A stretch of DNA of 17,550 bases, taken from assembly GCA_021731185.1 (NCBI GenBank), contig JAKFXW010000185.1:1-17550 (forward strand), given 5' to 3'. Source of the DNA: Gallionellaceae bacterium (GTDB taxonomy: Bacteria > Pseudomonadota > Gammaproteobacteria > Burkholderiales > Gallionellaceae). Below the pieces are notes generated by a model. That model was not told where the DNA came from and did no database searches. It worked only from the letters and a program-made list of their open reading frames with translations. Below are positions 1-7,362 of this stretch, piece by piece; within the stretch, counting starts at the first letter, position 1, and every line of letters starts with the position of its first letter. The translations under genes were made by a program, and so were the position numbers.

Positions 1-16
1 ATTCGTTTCGATGGAG

Positions 17-45
17 CTGACTCAGTGGTTTCATCCGGTTATACT
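17..45 (+). promoter_or_regulatory. Predicted sigma-70-type promoter of the rpoE operon
   Basis: CTGACT at 17-22 (four of six matches to the -35 consensus) is separated by 17 bp from TATACT at 40-45 (five of six to the -10 consensus). Transcription would begin near 52, leaving a leader of about 40 nt before rpoE. No clear sigma-E-type (GGAACTT/TCTGA) promoter is visible in the 93 bp available, so autoregulation by sigma-E would have to act from further upstream. Consensus matching only. Confidence 0.4.
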
Positions 46-93
46 AGCGCGTCGCATTTTGCGAGAAGAAATATGGGCTAGGGTAACCTGAGT

Positions 94-693
94 ATGGGTG
101 ACAGTGAAGTTGATCAGCAATTAGTTGAGCGTGCTCAGCGCGGCGATAAGTACGCCTTCGAATTGTTGGTTGTCAAATATCAGCGGCGTCTGGCTCGACT
201 GATTTCACGCTTCGTGCGTGATGCAGCTGAGGTGGAGGATGTCACGCAAGAGGCGTTTATCAAGGCTTATCGGGCATTACCCGCATTTCGTGGTGAAAGT
301 GCGTTTTATACCTGGTTGTACCGTATCGGCATCAACACCGCAAAAAATTATTTGTTGGCACTTAAGCGACGTGCGCCGACCAGTACTTCATCTAATACAG
401 AAGATGCTGAGGGTTTTGAAGATGCAGGTTTGTTGCAAGAAGTCAGTACCCCAGAAAATGAATTGATGAGTAAGCAGGTGGTAGAGGTAGTGAACTTATC
501 GTTGCAGGAATTGCCTGATGATTTACGTACGGCTCTGACCTTGCGTGAAATTGAAGGCTTGAGCTACGAGGAAATTGCTTCCGTAATGAATTGTCCAATC
601 GGCACAGTTCGCTCCCGGATATTTCGGGCGCGTGAAGCAATATCTACAAATTTACGCCCGCTGTTGGGCACCAACAAAGATCATAGGTGGTGA
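94..693 (+). CDS. rpoE: RNA polymerase sigma factor RpoE (sigma-24, ECF family)
   Basis: Extracytoplasmic-function sigma factor that directs RNA polymerase to envelope-stress promoters. At 199 residues it is close to E. coli RpoE (191). Region 2 runs from about residue 20 to 95 and contains the core-binding and -10-melting stretch (DVTQEAFIKAYRALPAF, then YTWLYRIGINTAKNYL). A linker rich in Thr, Ser and acidic residues follows. Region 4 (about 135-190) has the helix-turn-helix LSYEEIASVMNCPIGTVRSR that reads the -35 element. Start: the in-frame-looking ATG at 73 is followed at once by a stop, so ATG 94 is the first usable start. The stop overlaps the rseA start in a TGATGATG run, which suggests translational coupling with the anti-sigma factor. 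The rseA and rseB genes that follow confirm the RpoE assignment over other ECF sigma factors. Confidence 0.97.
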   Translation: MGDSEVDQQLVERAQRGDKYAFELLVVKYQRRLARLISRFVRDAAEVEDVTQEAFIKAYRALPAFRGESAFYTWLYRIGINTAKNYLLALKRRAPTSTSSNTEDAEGFEDAGLLQEVSTPENELMSKQVVEVVNLSLQELPDDLRTALTLREIEGLSYEEIASVMNCPIGTVRSRIFRAREAISTNLRPLLGTNKDHRW

Positions 694-1181
694 TGATGAA
701 ACAGGATATTTCAGCGTTAATGGATGGTGAATTGTTTGATGAAGATGCGGAAGATGTGCTTAACAAATTAAAGCGCAATCCGGAAGCACATACAGAATGG
801 CAGGTGTACCACCTAATCAGCGATGCGCTCCGACAACCCGATCATGTTCGCTCAGACATTAGTGCTTCAATGCGCGATCGTCTGCGTGATGAACCTATCG
901 TATTTGCGCCAGTAGTACAGCAGAAGCAAGCTCGGTGGTACGCTGTTTCAGCCGCAGCCTCGGTAATGGCAATAACGTTGGTGGCTTGGTTGTCATTACA
1001 GGCGGGTTCTACAATCCAATTTCAAGTGGCAACCACTCAGAATGCCATGCACCCAGCCAGCTTTTCTGCAGTAGATAATTTTGATGACTATTTAAGTGCA
1101 CATCGGGAATTTTCGCCGCGCAAAGATGTGCTGCGTATGACATCTCATGTGAGTACCGTGACCCGCCAACAGAAGAGATGA
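693..1181 (+). CDS. rseA: Anti-sigma-E factor RseA
   Basis: Inner-membrane anti-sigma factor: its cytoplasmic N-terminus holds RpoE inactive until regulated proteolysis releases it. The N-terminus (QDISALMDGELFDEDAED) is the typical RseA start, followed by a helical sigma-binding domain to about residue 60 (WQVYHLISDALRQ). One membrane helix lies at about 78-98 (YAVSAAASVMAITLVAWLSL), and a short, weakly conserved periplasmic tail of about 60 residues follows. Start choice: GTG 687, ATG 693 and ATG 696 are all in frame. ATG 693 overlaps the rpoE stop; ATG 696 has slightly better spacing from AGGTGG at 685-690. The 3' end overlaps the first possible rseB start by four bases. Identification rests on the N-terminus, topology and position between rpoE and rseB. 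Confidence 0.9.
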   Translation: MMKQDISALMDGELFDEDAEDVLNKLKRNPEAHTEWQVYHLISDALRQPDHVRSDISASMRDRLRDEPIVFAPVVQQKQARWYAVSAAASVMAITLVAWLSLQAGSTIQFQVATTQNAMHPASFSAVDNFDDYLSAHREFSPRKDVLRMTSHVSTVTRQQKR

Positions 1182-1186
1182 CCTGT

Positions 1187-2167
1187 ATGAAATTAAAAGT
1201 TATTGCAGCGCTTGCGTTGCTGGGGTCGACCGGATTGGCAATTGCCAATCCGGATCAACAGATTCATATGGAGTGGCTGAATAGAGTTTCGTTAGCCGCA
1301 CATCAAACAAATTACAGTGGCACTTTCGTGCATCAATATGGCAATCAATTGGAAACATCTAATATCAGTCATATCTTTGATCACAGCGGCGAGCGGACAA
1401 AGGTGGAAAAACAAGATGGATCGGAATGTGAAGTGACCAGCAATAACAGCGCAGTGTGGTGTTACTCCAGTGATAAGGTGGGGCAGGCTGAGCGGGCGCA
1501 TGATCGTAAAGTTTTTCCTGTGCTATTGCCCGAGCAACTTTCTACACTCGGTGAAAATTATCAAATTCGCACAGGTGAATCAACTCGTATAGCAGGGTTT
1601 GACACGCAGGTGCTGGAATTGCGACCTAGGGATAATTTGCGGTATTCACACAAAATGTGGGTGCATAAAGATTCGGGGTTATTGCTTAAAGCCGCTGTAT
1701 TGAGTGATCGACAAGAGGTTGTAGAGCAGTACACTTTTATCCAGTTAAAAATTAATAGTAGTATCAAGTTAACCAAGACACCACCATCAGTCATTCCGCA
1801 AACAACCGCACAACCCGGATCGCCACTGGCTCAGAAAATTGTCGCTGTTACGGATGAGAGTGCATGGAAGGTGGATGGGATACCGGCCGGGTTTAAGAAA
1901 ATAGCTGAGATGCGTCGTTCTATGCGCGGTAAAAAAAACATGGCAACACAGATGGTTTTTTCTGATGGTCTGGTAGGTATTTCTATTTTTATCGAAGCGC
2001 GCCCAAGCAATCCTGATAGCGCGCTAGGCCTGTCCAGTCAAGGTGCAATTCACATCTACAGCAAGTTCAATGGTGACTATCTGGTGACTGTGGTCGGCGA
2101 GGTGCCGCCCGGCACGGTATTGCAAATTGCTAACTCTGTACGCAACAGGGGTTTACTTTCAAATTGA
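1187..2167 (+). CDS. rseB: Periplasmic sigma-E regulator RseB (MucB family)
   Basis: Periplasmic lipid-sensing protein that binds RseA and shields it from the site-1 protease until envelope damage is sensed. A clear Sec signal peptide of about 20 residues (MKLKVIAALALLGSTGLAIA, cleaved before NPD) is followed by the large MucB/RseB N-terminal domain (WLNRVSLAAHQTNYSGTFVHQYG, then SHIFDHSGERTKVEKQDG, with LELRPRDNLRYSHKMWVHKDSGLLLKA) and a smaller C-terminal domain from about 215 (WKVDGIPAGFKKIAEMRR to the end). Length, 326 residues, is normal. ATG 1178 is an in-frame alternative adding three residues and overlapping the rseA stop; ATG 1187 gives the cleaner signal peptide and better spacing from AGAAGAG at 1171-1177. 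A perfect 24-bp palindrome lies in the signal-peptide codons (see repeat at 1230). Confidence 0.93.
   Translation: MKLKVIAALALLGSTGLAIANPDQQIHMEWLNRVSLAAHQTNYSGTFVHQYGNQLETSNISHIFDHSGERTKVEKQDGSECEVTSNNSAVWCYSSDKVGQAERAHDRKVFPVLLPEQLSTLGENYQIRTGESTRIAGFDTQVLELRPRDNLRYSHKMWVHKDSGLLLKAAVLSDRQEVVEQYTFIQLKINSSIKLTKTPPSVIPQTTAQPGSPLAQKIVAVTDESAWKVDGIPAGFKKIAEMRRSMRGKKNMATQMVFSDGLVGISIFIEARPSNPDSALGLSSQGAIHIYSKFNGDYLVTVVGEVPPGTVLQIANSVRNRGLLSN
1230..1253. repeat. Perfect 24-bp palindrome inside rseB
   Basis: The half-site CCGGATTGGCAA is followed immediately by its exact reverse complement TTGCCAATCCGG, with no spacer. It spans rseB codons 15-23, across the predicted signal-peptidase site. Twelve perfectly paired positions are not expected by chance in a window of this size. 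It could be a dimeric protein-binding site, a cruciform or mRNA hairpin early in the message, or an accident of codon choice. Confidence 0.9.
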
Positions 2168-2472
2168 CTGGGAAGTTAGCGTAGCAATCGTGGTGAGCAA
2201 TGTGACACCGCCAAGAGTTGTGCCAGCTCCATGCAATTATTTTGTATCCGACCTCGACACTTTCTTGTGCATAACGTAGCTCAGGCTCAGGTTGTGGTGG
2301 CTGACGGTATGTTACTTCATAGCGCATTTTCTTACATGCCGCCGCTATGGTTGGTATTGGCGGGCGGTGGGATAGGTTCGTACAGCGCGTCAATGTGCTG
2401 GAGAACGATGCTTATGCCGCTCTGGGTACGGTGTTGGGTTTGATAGTTGGATTTTTTTGGTTAGACTGCTAG
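2168..2472 (+). pseudogene. rseC: Degenerate rseC remnant (three frames)
   Basis: The slot right after rseB normally holds rseC, which encodes a small inner-membrane sigma-E modulator with an N-terminal Cys cluster and two membrane helices. Here no single frame is open, but consecutive pieces resemble RseC. Frame 3 from about 2172 gives EVSVAIVV. Frame 2 from about 2192 gives AKSCASSMQLFC, then VHNVAQAQVVVADGMLLHSA and FSYMPPLWLVLAGGGIG, the typical DGxLL...Y..PL.....G run of the first membrane helix. Frame 1 from about 2371 gives ENDAYAALGTVLGLIVGFFW and stops at 2470-2472, matching the second helix. Both frame changes (near 2190-2200 and 2360-2372) are what single-base deletions would produce. 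No good start codon is visible. The frame-2 segment from ATG 2231 (70 codons) is unlikely to be a real protein. Family assignment is from remembered motifs plus synteny. Confidence 0.68.
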
Positions 2473-2495
2473 TTTTGTGTGCCAAACAATCCCTG

Positions 2496-2527
2496 TCTGT
2501 AGCCTATCTTTAAAATCTGTAGCTTAT
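2496..2527. repeat. Tandem 12-bp direct repeats upstream of mucD
   Basis: TCTGTAGCCTAT at 2496-2507 and TCTGTAGCTTAT at 2516-2527 differ at one base and start exactly 20 bp apart, about two helical turns, so both would lie on the same face of the DNA. They sit 30-60 bp upstream of the predicted -35 element. This geometry fits an activator or repressor bound in tandem. No regulator can be named from the sequence. Confidence 0.6.
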
Positions 2528-2528
2528 T

Positions 2529-2578
2529 CGTTTCCGTTGTCTAGCATTATTTATATTTGACATAAATATATGGAAACG
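2529..2578. repeat. Nested inverted repeats over the mucD promoter
   Basis: Outer arms CGTTTCC (2529-2535) and GGAAACG (2572-2578) enclose inner arms TATTTAT (2548-2554) and ATAAATA (2562-2568) with a 7-nt loop. The predicted -35 hexamer overlaps the inner loop and right arm, and the right outer arm lies in the -35/-10 spacer. A repressor bound here would occlude the promoter; a structural accident in AT-rich DNA is also possible for the inner pair. Confidence 0.5.
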
Positions 2579-2586
2579 GTTATATG
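2557..2586 (+). promoter_or_regulatory. Predicted mucD promoter
   Basis: A perfect -35 hexamer TTGACA (2557-2562) is followed, after 18 bp, by TATATG (2581-2586; four of six to the -10 consensus). Transcription would start near 2593, about 60 nt before mucD. This suggests mucD is transcribed separately from the rseC remnant. A sigma-E-type promoter was looked for and not seen. Confidence 0.45.
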
Positions 2587-2651
2587 GGAGCGGCGAGATC
2601 ACTTGAAATAGAGTGTATGTTCATTTGGCTTTATTGGAGAGGAAGAGAATC

Positions 2652-4061
2652 ATGAGAAATCTATTTGTAAATTGGGTGGTGGTAATATTTTTGGGGTTTT
2701 TTTCAGCCCCAATTTTAGCCAAAGATCTACCTGATTTTACCGAGCTAGTGCAAAAGCAAGGTGCAGCCGTAGTGAACATCAGTACGGTTCAGTCTCCGCG
2801 CAATAATCGCAATAATAAAAGGCCGCCAGGTCAGCCTAGAGAGGGCGATCCATTTTCAGAATTTTTTCACCGTTTTGCGCCGCCCATGCCGCGCGGACAG
2901 CCAGAATTGCAATCACGTGGATCGGGATTTGTTATTAGTGCAGACGGCTATATTTTGACCAATGCACATGTTGTAGGCGGGGCGGATGGTGTCACGGTTA
3001 GTTTGAGTGATAAGCGCGAGTTTAGCGCGAAAATTATCGGCCTTGATAAGCGCACTGATTTAGCACTGCTGAAAATTGATGCAACTGGATTGCCCAAAGT
3101 TACCCAAGGCAACCCGGAGGAATTAAAAGTAGGGGAATGGGTCATCGCTATTGGTTCGCCATTTGGTTTTGATAGCAGCGTGACAGCGGGTATCGTCAGT
3201 GCTAAAGGGCGTACATTGCCGCAGGAAAATTTTGTGCCGTTCATCCAAACCGATGCAGCCATTAATCCTGGTAACTCTGGTGGGCCGCTATTTAACATGA
3301 AAGGTGAAGTGGTCGGCATTAATTCACAAATTTATACGCGTACAGGCGGATTCATGGGGCTGTCATTCTCTATTCCGATAGATGTGGCGATGAATGTCGC
3401 GAATCAATTACGCAGCACAGGCAAGGTCACGCGCGGTCGTATCGGTGTGGTCATACAAGAAGTCACGCGTGATCTGGCTGAGTCGCTTGGACTCAGCAGT
3501 GCCGCAGGAGCACTGGTCAGCCATGTTGAAAAGAGTGGTGCAGCGGAGAAAGCCGAGATTCAAGTTAGTGATGTGATTTTAAAGTTTGATGGGAAAACCG
3601 TGAATACGTCTTTAGACCTGCCGCGTATCGTTGCGGCCACCAAACCAGGTAGTAAGGTCACCGTGCAATTGTGGCGCAAAAATGAGAGCCATGAAGTTAG
3701 CCTGATTGTGGGTGAAATGCCAGATGATAGCGTGGTGGCGAAGCTTGAAGACAGTGGCGCGGAAAGCCCCGTTACGAGTACGAACGTGGCGCGGCTGGGA
3801 CTGGCGTTGAGCCCGTTGACTGACGCACAAAAGAAGGAGCTTGGCGTTAAGAATGGTTTGCTGGTAGAAGATGTGTTGAATCCCGAGGTTAATGAATTGC
3901 GGACGGGTGATATTATTCTGGCTATAGGCAACATAGAACTTGATTCGGTGGATGATATCAATGAAGTTTTGAAGCGAGTGCCCAAAGGCAAGCATGTTGC
4001 TCTGCTGGTGCGCCGAGGCGAACAGCTTTCATTTGTGGCATTGAAGTTGGACGTTAAATAA
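2652..4061 (+). CDS. mucD: Periplasmic serine protease MucD/DegQ (HtrA family, Do-like)
   Basis: HtrA-type protease and chaperone that degrades misfolded periplasmic proteins; its usual place beside rpoE-rseAB makes it an effector or feedback element of the sigma-E response. A signal peptide (residues 1-23, ending APILA before KDLPDF) is followed by a trypsin-like domain with the complete triad: His106 (TNAHVV), Asp136 (RTDLALL) and Ser209 (GNSGGPLF). A Pro/Asn/Arg-rich LA loop lies at about 48-85. Two PDZ domains follow, at about 265-360 (RGRIGVVIQEV) and 380-465 (ARLGLALSPL...NGLLVEDV). Length, 469 residues, is normal. ATG 2652 is chosen because of the purine-rich run GGAGAGGAAGAGA at 2636-2648 and because the signal peptide begins there; the upstream in-frame start at 2613 would add 13 residues before it. 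Confidence 0.94.
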   Translation: MRNLFVNWVVVIFLGFFSAPILAKDLPDFTELVQKQGAAVVNISTVQSPRNNRNNKRPPGQPREGDPFSEFFHRFAPPMPRGQPELQSRGSGFVISADGYILTNAHVVGGADGVTVSLSDKREFSAKIIGLDKRTDLALLKIDATGLPKVTQGNPEELKVGEWVIAIGSPFGFDSSVTAGIVSAKGRTLPQENFVPFIQTDAAINPGNSGGPLFNMKGEVVGINSQIYTRTGGFMGLSFSIPIDVAMNVANQLRSTGKVTRGRIGVVIQEVTRDLAESLGLSSAAGALVSHVEKSGAAEKAEIQVSDVILKFDGKTVNTSLDLPRIVAATKPGSKVTVQLWRKNESHEVSLIVGEMPDDSVVAKLEDSGAESPVTSTNVARLGLALSPLTDAQKKELGVKNGLLVEDVLNPEVNELRTGDIILAIGNIELDSVDDINEVLKRVPKGKHVALLVRRGEQLSFVALKLDVK

Positions 4062-4205
4062 TCCTGTTGGCTTCTCTATATCTTGCTTGTCAATTGCAAC
4101 TGAGCCTGCGTGCCCCGCTGAAATCAGCTAGAATCCACGCTTTTTGAACATTCAGGAATTTTTGGAATGATCAGAATTTGTCGGTTTTGGCAGAATGCGC
4201 CCGTT

Positions 4206-4223
4206 ACATTGTCCCCTTGTGGG
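4206..4223 (+). repeat. Short dispersed repeat, copy 1 (lepA leader)
   Basis: Exact copy of ACATTGTCCCCTTGTGGG. With the next two bases it forms a hairpin, GTCCC (4211-4215) paired with GGGAC (4221-4225) around CTTGT. It lies in the leader of lepA, between mucD and the lepA ribosome binding site (AGGGGG at 4240-4245). Confidence 0.9.
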
Positions 4224-4256
4224 ACGGCGAGGCGCTTTTAGGGGGCAGCAATTAGC

Positions 4257-6050
4257 ATGCAGTTTATTCGTAATTTTTCTATCATTGCCCATATCGACCA
4301 CGGCAAGTCCACCTTAGCTGATCGTATTATTCATTTATGTGGCGGTTTGTCTGACCGTGAAATGGAAGCGCAAGTGCTGGACTCGATGGATCTGGAACGC
4401 GAGCGTGGCATCACCATCAAGGCGCAGACCGCCGCATTGCAATACAAAGCGCGGAATGGGCAAATCTACAGCCTCAATTTGATTGACACCCCAGGGCACG
4501 TCGACTTTTCCTACGAAGTATCACGATCTCTTTCCGCCTGTGAAGGCGCGCTACTAGTCGTGGATGCTTCGCAAGGCGTGGAAGCGCAAACCGTGGCCAA
4601 CTGCTATACCGCGCTGGATTTGGGTGTGGAAGTAGTCCCTGTGTTGAATAAAATTGATCTGCCATCCGCTAATCCCGATAACGCCATCGCCGAAATAGAG
4701 GAGGTGATAGGTATAGATGCGCACGATGCAGTGCGCTGTTCGGCTAAAACAGGCGAGGGTGTGCAGGATGTGCTGGAGGCGATGATCGCCAAAGTGCCCG
4801 CACCGAAAGGTGATCCGAATGCCCCGTTACAAGCGTTGATTATTGATTCATGGTTTGATAATTACGTTGGAGTGGTCATGCTGGTACGGATTTTTAACGG
4901 CACTTTAAAACCCAAAGATAAAATATTGTTAATGGCGACAGGCGCGCAGTCGTTAACCGAACATGTCGGCGTGTTCACGCCTAAATCGCAGCCCAGAGAG
5001 GTATTAACTGCGGGCAATGTCGGATTTGTCATCGCTGGCATTAAGGAGTTGAAAGCCGCCAAGGTAGGCGACACGATCACTTTAGTTAATCGACCAGCCA
5101 GCGCCGCACTGCCTGGATTTAAAGAGGTGCAGCCACAGGTATTTGCCGGGCTGTTTCCGGTGGAATCCAATCAATATGATGCGCTGCGCGATTCCTTGGA
5201 AAAGCTCAAGTTGAATGATGCCTCATTGCAATATGCACCTGAAGTTTCGCAAGCGCTGGGCTTTGGTTTTCGCTGCGGATTTTTAGGGTTGCTGCATATG
5301 GAAATTGTGCAGGAGCGGTTAGAGCGTGAATTTGATATGGATTTAATCACCACCGCGCCGACGGTTATCTACGAGGTGAGTTTGCGTGACGGATCGGTAG
5401 TGACGGTTGATAATCCATCAAAAATGCCGGATCCGTCTAAGATCGAAGAAGTGCGCGAGCCAATAGTCACGGTTAATTTATATATGCCGCAGGAATATGT
5501 GGGGGCGGTAATCACGCTGTGTACACAAAAGCGTGGCCTGCAGCTGGATATGAGTTATCACGGTAAGCAAGTGTTGTTGATATATGAAATTCCTATGGCA
5601 GAAATTGTGCTGGATTTTTTTGATCGATTGAAATCGATTTCACGTGGTTATGCGTCGATGGATTATGAGTTCAAGGAATACCGCGCAGCGGATGTAGTTA
5701 AAGTGGATATGATGATTAACGGCGAGCGGGTGGATGCATTGTCTATAATTCTGCATCGCAGTAATAGTCAGTCTCGCGGACGCGAGGTGGCAGCAAAAAT
5801 GCGTGAGTTGATCCCGCGCCAAATGTTTGATGTCGCGATTCAGGCAGCTATCGGCGCGAATATTATTTCACGCGAAAATGTCAAAGCACTGCGTAAAAAC
5901 GTGATCGCCAAATGTTATGGCGGCGACATTTCGCGTAAGCGCAAGCTACTGGAAAAACAGAAAGCGGGTAAAAAACGTATGAAACAAGTCGGCAGTGTGG
6001 AAATTCCACAGGAAGCGTTCTTGGCTATTTTGCAGGTGGGCGATAAATAG
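4257..6050 (+). CDS. lepA: Elongation factor 4 (LepA, ribosomal back-translocase GTPase)
   Basis: Translational GTPase that acts on the ribosome, associated with back-translocation and with 30S assembly. All GTPase boxes are present: G1 AHIDHGKSTLADR near the N-terminus, the switch region ERGITIKA, G3 DTPGHVDF, G4 NKID and a G5-type SAKTGEG. EF-Tu-like domain 2 (about 185-275), the EF-G-like domains III and V (VQERLEREFDMDLITTAPTVIYEV) and the LepA-specific C-terminal domain (GGDISRKRKLLEKQKAGKKRMK) follow. Length, 597 residues, matches the family (about 599). AGGGGG at 4240-4245 serves as ribosome binding site, 11 nt before the ATG. lepA is directly upstream of lepB, as in many proteobacteria. 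Confidence 0.98.
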   Translation: MQFIRNFSIIAHIDHGKSTLADRIIHLCGGLSDREMEAQVLDSMDLERERGITIKAQTAALQYKARNGQIYSLNLIDTPGHVDFSYEVSRSLSACEGALLVVDASQGVEAQTVANCYTALDLGVEVVPVLNKIDLPSANPDNAIAEIEEVIGIDAHDAVRCSAKTGEGVQDVLEAMIAKVPAPKGDPNAPLQALIIDSWFDNYVGVVMLVRIFNGTLKPKDKILLMATGAQSLTEHVGVFTPKSQPREVLTAGNVGFVIAGIKELKAAKVGDTITLVNRPASAALPGFKEVQPQVFAGLFPVESNQYDALRDSLEKLKLNDASLQYAPEVSQALGFGFRCGFLGLLHMEIVQERLEREFDMDLITTAPTVIYEVSLRDGSVVTVDNPSKMPDPSKIEEVREPIVTVNLYMPQEYVGAVITLCTQKRGLQLDMSYHGKQVLLIYEIPMAEIVLDFFDRLKSISRGYASMDYEFKEYRAADVVKVDMMINGERVDALSIILHRSNSQSRGREVAAKMRELIPRQMFDVAIQAAIGANIISRENVKALRKNVIAKCYGGDISRKRKLLEKQKAGKKRMKQVGSVEIPQEAFLAILQVGDK

Positions 6051-6096
6051 CACACATTCGATTTAATTTTTAAGAGAATTACTGAAAGGACGTTGG

Positions 6097-6939
6097 ATGG
6101 ATTTTTCTTTAATCATGTTGGTGCTACTGTTAATTACCGGTGGCGTAAGTTTGTTGGACAAATTTCTGCTATATCCGCAGCGCTTGGTTGAGAGTGCAAG
6201 GCTGGCCAGGGAGCAATCAAAGATAACAATAAAAGAGCCATGGTGGGTCGAATATGCCAAGAGTTTTTTCCCGGTTATATTGGTCGTCTTTTTATTGCGC
6301 TCATTTTTAATAGAGCCATTTAAAATCCCATCTGGATCGATGATCCCTACCTTGCAGGTAGGCGATTTTATAGTGGTAAATAAATTTATTTATGGCATAC
6401 GTTTGCCGATAGTGGGTAAAAAATTGCTTGAAATGAATTCACCCGAGCGCGGTGATGTGATGGTATTTCATTATCCGGAGAATCCGTCGATAGATTACAT
6501 TAAACGTGTGGTCGGTGTGCCAGGCGATAATATTGTGTATCGGAACAAGCAGGTGGTTGTGAATGGAGTGCTACAAAAACTGGAGGGAAATGGCGATTAT
6601 AATTACGTTGAACCCGGTTTGAATTTTGTGCACACTAAAATTTATAATGAAAGTCTCTCCAGTGGCCGCAGTTATAAGGTGTTACAAAATCCGGTTGCAC
6701 CGAATATGCGGCTGAGTGACGTGGTTGAATTTCCGTATCGGGAAAACTGCGCGTATAACGCAAACGAGGTGCGCTGCATTGTTCCGGAGGGACATTATTT
6801 TATGTTAGGTGACAACCGCGATAACAGTCGTGACAGCCGCTACTGGGGTTTTGTGCCAGATGAAATGCTGGTAGGTAAGGCATTTATGGTATGGATGAAC
6901 TTTAATGATTTTAAGCGGGTAGGACTTTCTATCAATTAA
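6097..6939 (+). CDS. lepB: Signal peptidase I (LepB)
   Basis: Inner-membrane serine/lysine-dyad protease that removes signal peptides from proteins exported by Sec and Tat. Two membrane segments lie at about residues 3-24 and 57-72. The nucleophile is Ser81 in the box PSGSMIPTL and the general base is Lys136 in YIKRVVGVPGD; the late conserved box GDNRDNSRDSRYWG is intact. Length 280 is in the usual range, without the large periplasmic insertions of the longest enterobacterial forms. AAAGGA at 6085-6090 is the ribosome binding site. It follows lepA by 46 bp and is followed by the DUF4845 gene after 23 bp, so the three are probably one transcript. It is likely to process the signal peptides of RseB and MucD encoded upstream. 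Confidence 0.97.
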   Translation: MDFSLIMLVLLLITGGVSLLDKFLLYPQRLVESARLAREQSKITIKEPWWVEYAKSFFPVILVVFLLRSFLIEPFKIPSGSMIPTLQVGDFIVVNKFIYGIRLPIVGKKLLEMNSPERGDVMVFHYPENPSIDYIKRVVGVPGDNIVYRNKQVVVNGVLQKLEGNGDYNYVEPGLNFVHTKIYNESLSSGRSYKVLQNPVAPNMRLSDVVEFPYRENCAYNANEVRCIVPEGHYFMLGDNRDNSRDSRYWGFVPDEMLVGKAFMVWMNFNDFKRVGLSIN

Positions 6940-6962
6940 ATGGTTAAGCCAGAAAGGGGAGC

Positions 6963-7331
6963 ATGATGAAAGCAATGACAAATAAACAGCGAGGCGTGAC
7001 GTTATCGGGTCTTTTGATTTGGTGCGTGATACTCATATTTTTAGCCATCGGGGGAATGAAAGTAGTGCCAGCTTATGTTGAAGCGCAAACGATCAAAGGC
7101 ATTCTGAAGACCGTCGCGAAAGATCCGGACATGCAAGGAGCCGCGCCCAAAGACATACGTGAGGCGTACAGCAAGCGCGCCATGATGAATAATATTACGG
7201 TTGTCGATGCTGGCGATATTGAGATTAACAAAGTAGGAGGTAGCCTGAAACTCAGCGTTGATTATTCCAAAAAAATTGAGCTGGTAGGCAATGCTAGTTT
7301 ATTGCTGGAATTTAGTCTTAGCAATTTCTAA
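6963..7331 (+). CDS. DUF4845 family membrane-anchored protein
   Basis: Small protein of 122 residues with a short basic N-terminus (NKQRGVTLSGL), one membrane helix at about residues 14-34 (LLIWCVILIFLAIGGMKVVP) and a predicted periplasmic domain (about 85 residues; VEAQTIKGILKTVAKDPD... SLKLSVDYSKKIELVGN). The pilin-like start 'QRGVTLSGLL' and the position directly downstream of lepB are typical of DUF4845, whose function is unknown. A strong ribosome binding site, AAAGGGGAG, ends just before the tandem ATG codons at 6963 and 6966. Downstream, the operon is interrupted by a MITE before rnc; in relatives, lepB, DUF4845, rnc and era are usually close together. Confidence 0.85.
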   Translation: MMKAMTNKQRGVTLSGLLIWCVILIFLAIGGMKVVPAYVEAQTIKGILKTVAKDPDMQGAAPKDIREAYSKRAMMNNITVVDAGDIEINKVGGSLKLSVDYSKKIELVGNASLLLEFSLSNF

Positions 7332-7362
7332 GTGTCTTAATATTTTACTGCACAGCTATTAG

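Noticed and set aside
2360..2375. Programmed frameshift in rseC
   Set aside because: No slippery heptamer or downstream stimulatory structure is evident, and a second frame change near 2190-2200 plus the missing start fit decay better.
2130..2393. 87-codon open frame on the minus strand
   Set aside because: Antisense to the end of rseB and the rseC remnant, with no ribosome binding site or recognisable domain.
2231..2443. 70-codon open frame on + after rseB
   Set aside because: It is the middle frame of the rseC remnant; the matching C-terminal part continues in another frame, so it is treated as pseudogene sequence.
4094..4134. Promoter for lepA around TAGAAT at 4129-4134
   Set aside because: The -10 match is fair, but no acceptable -35 hexamer lies 16-18 bp upstream; TTGCAA at 4094 is too far away.
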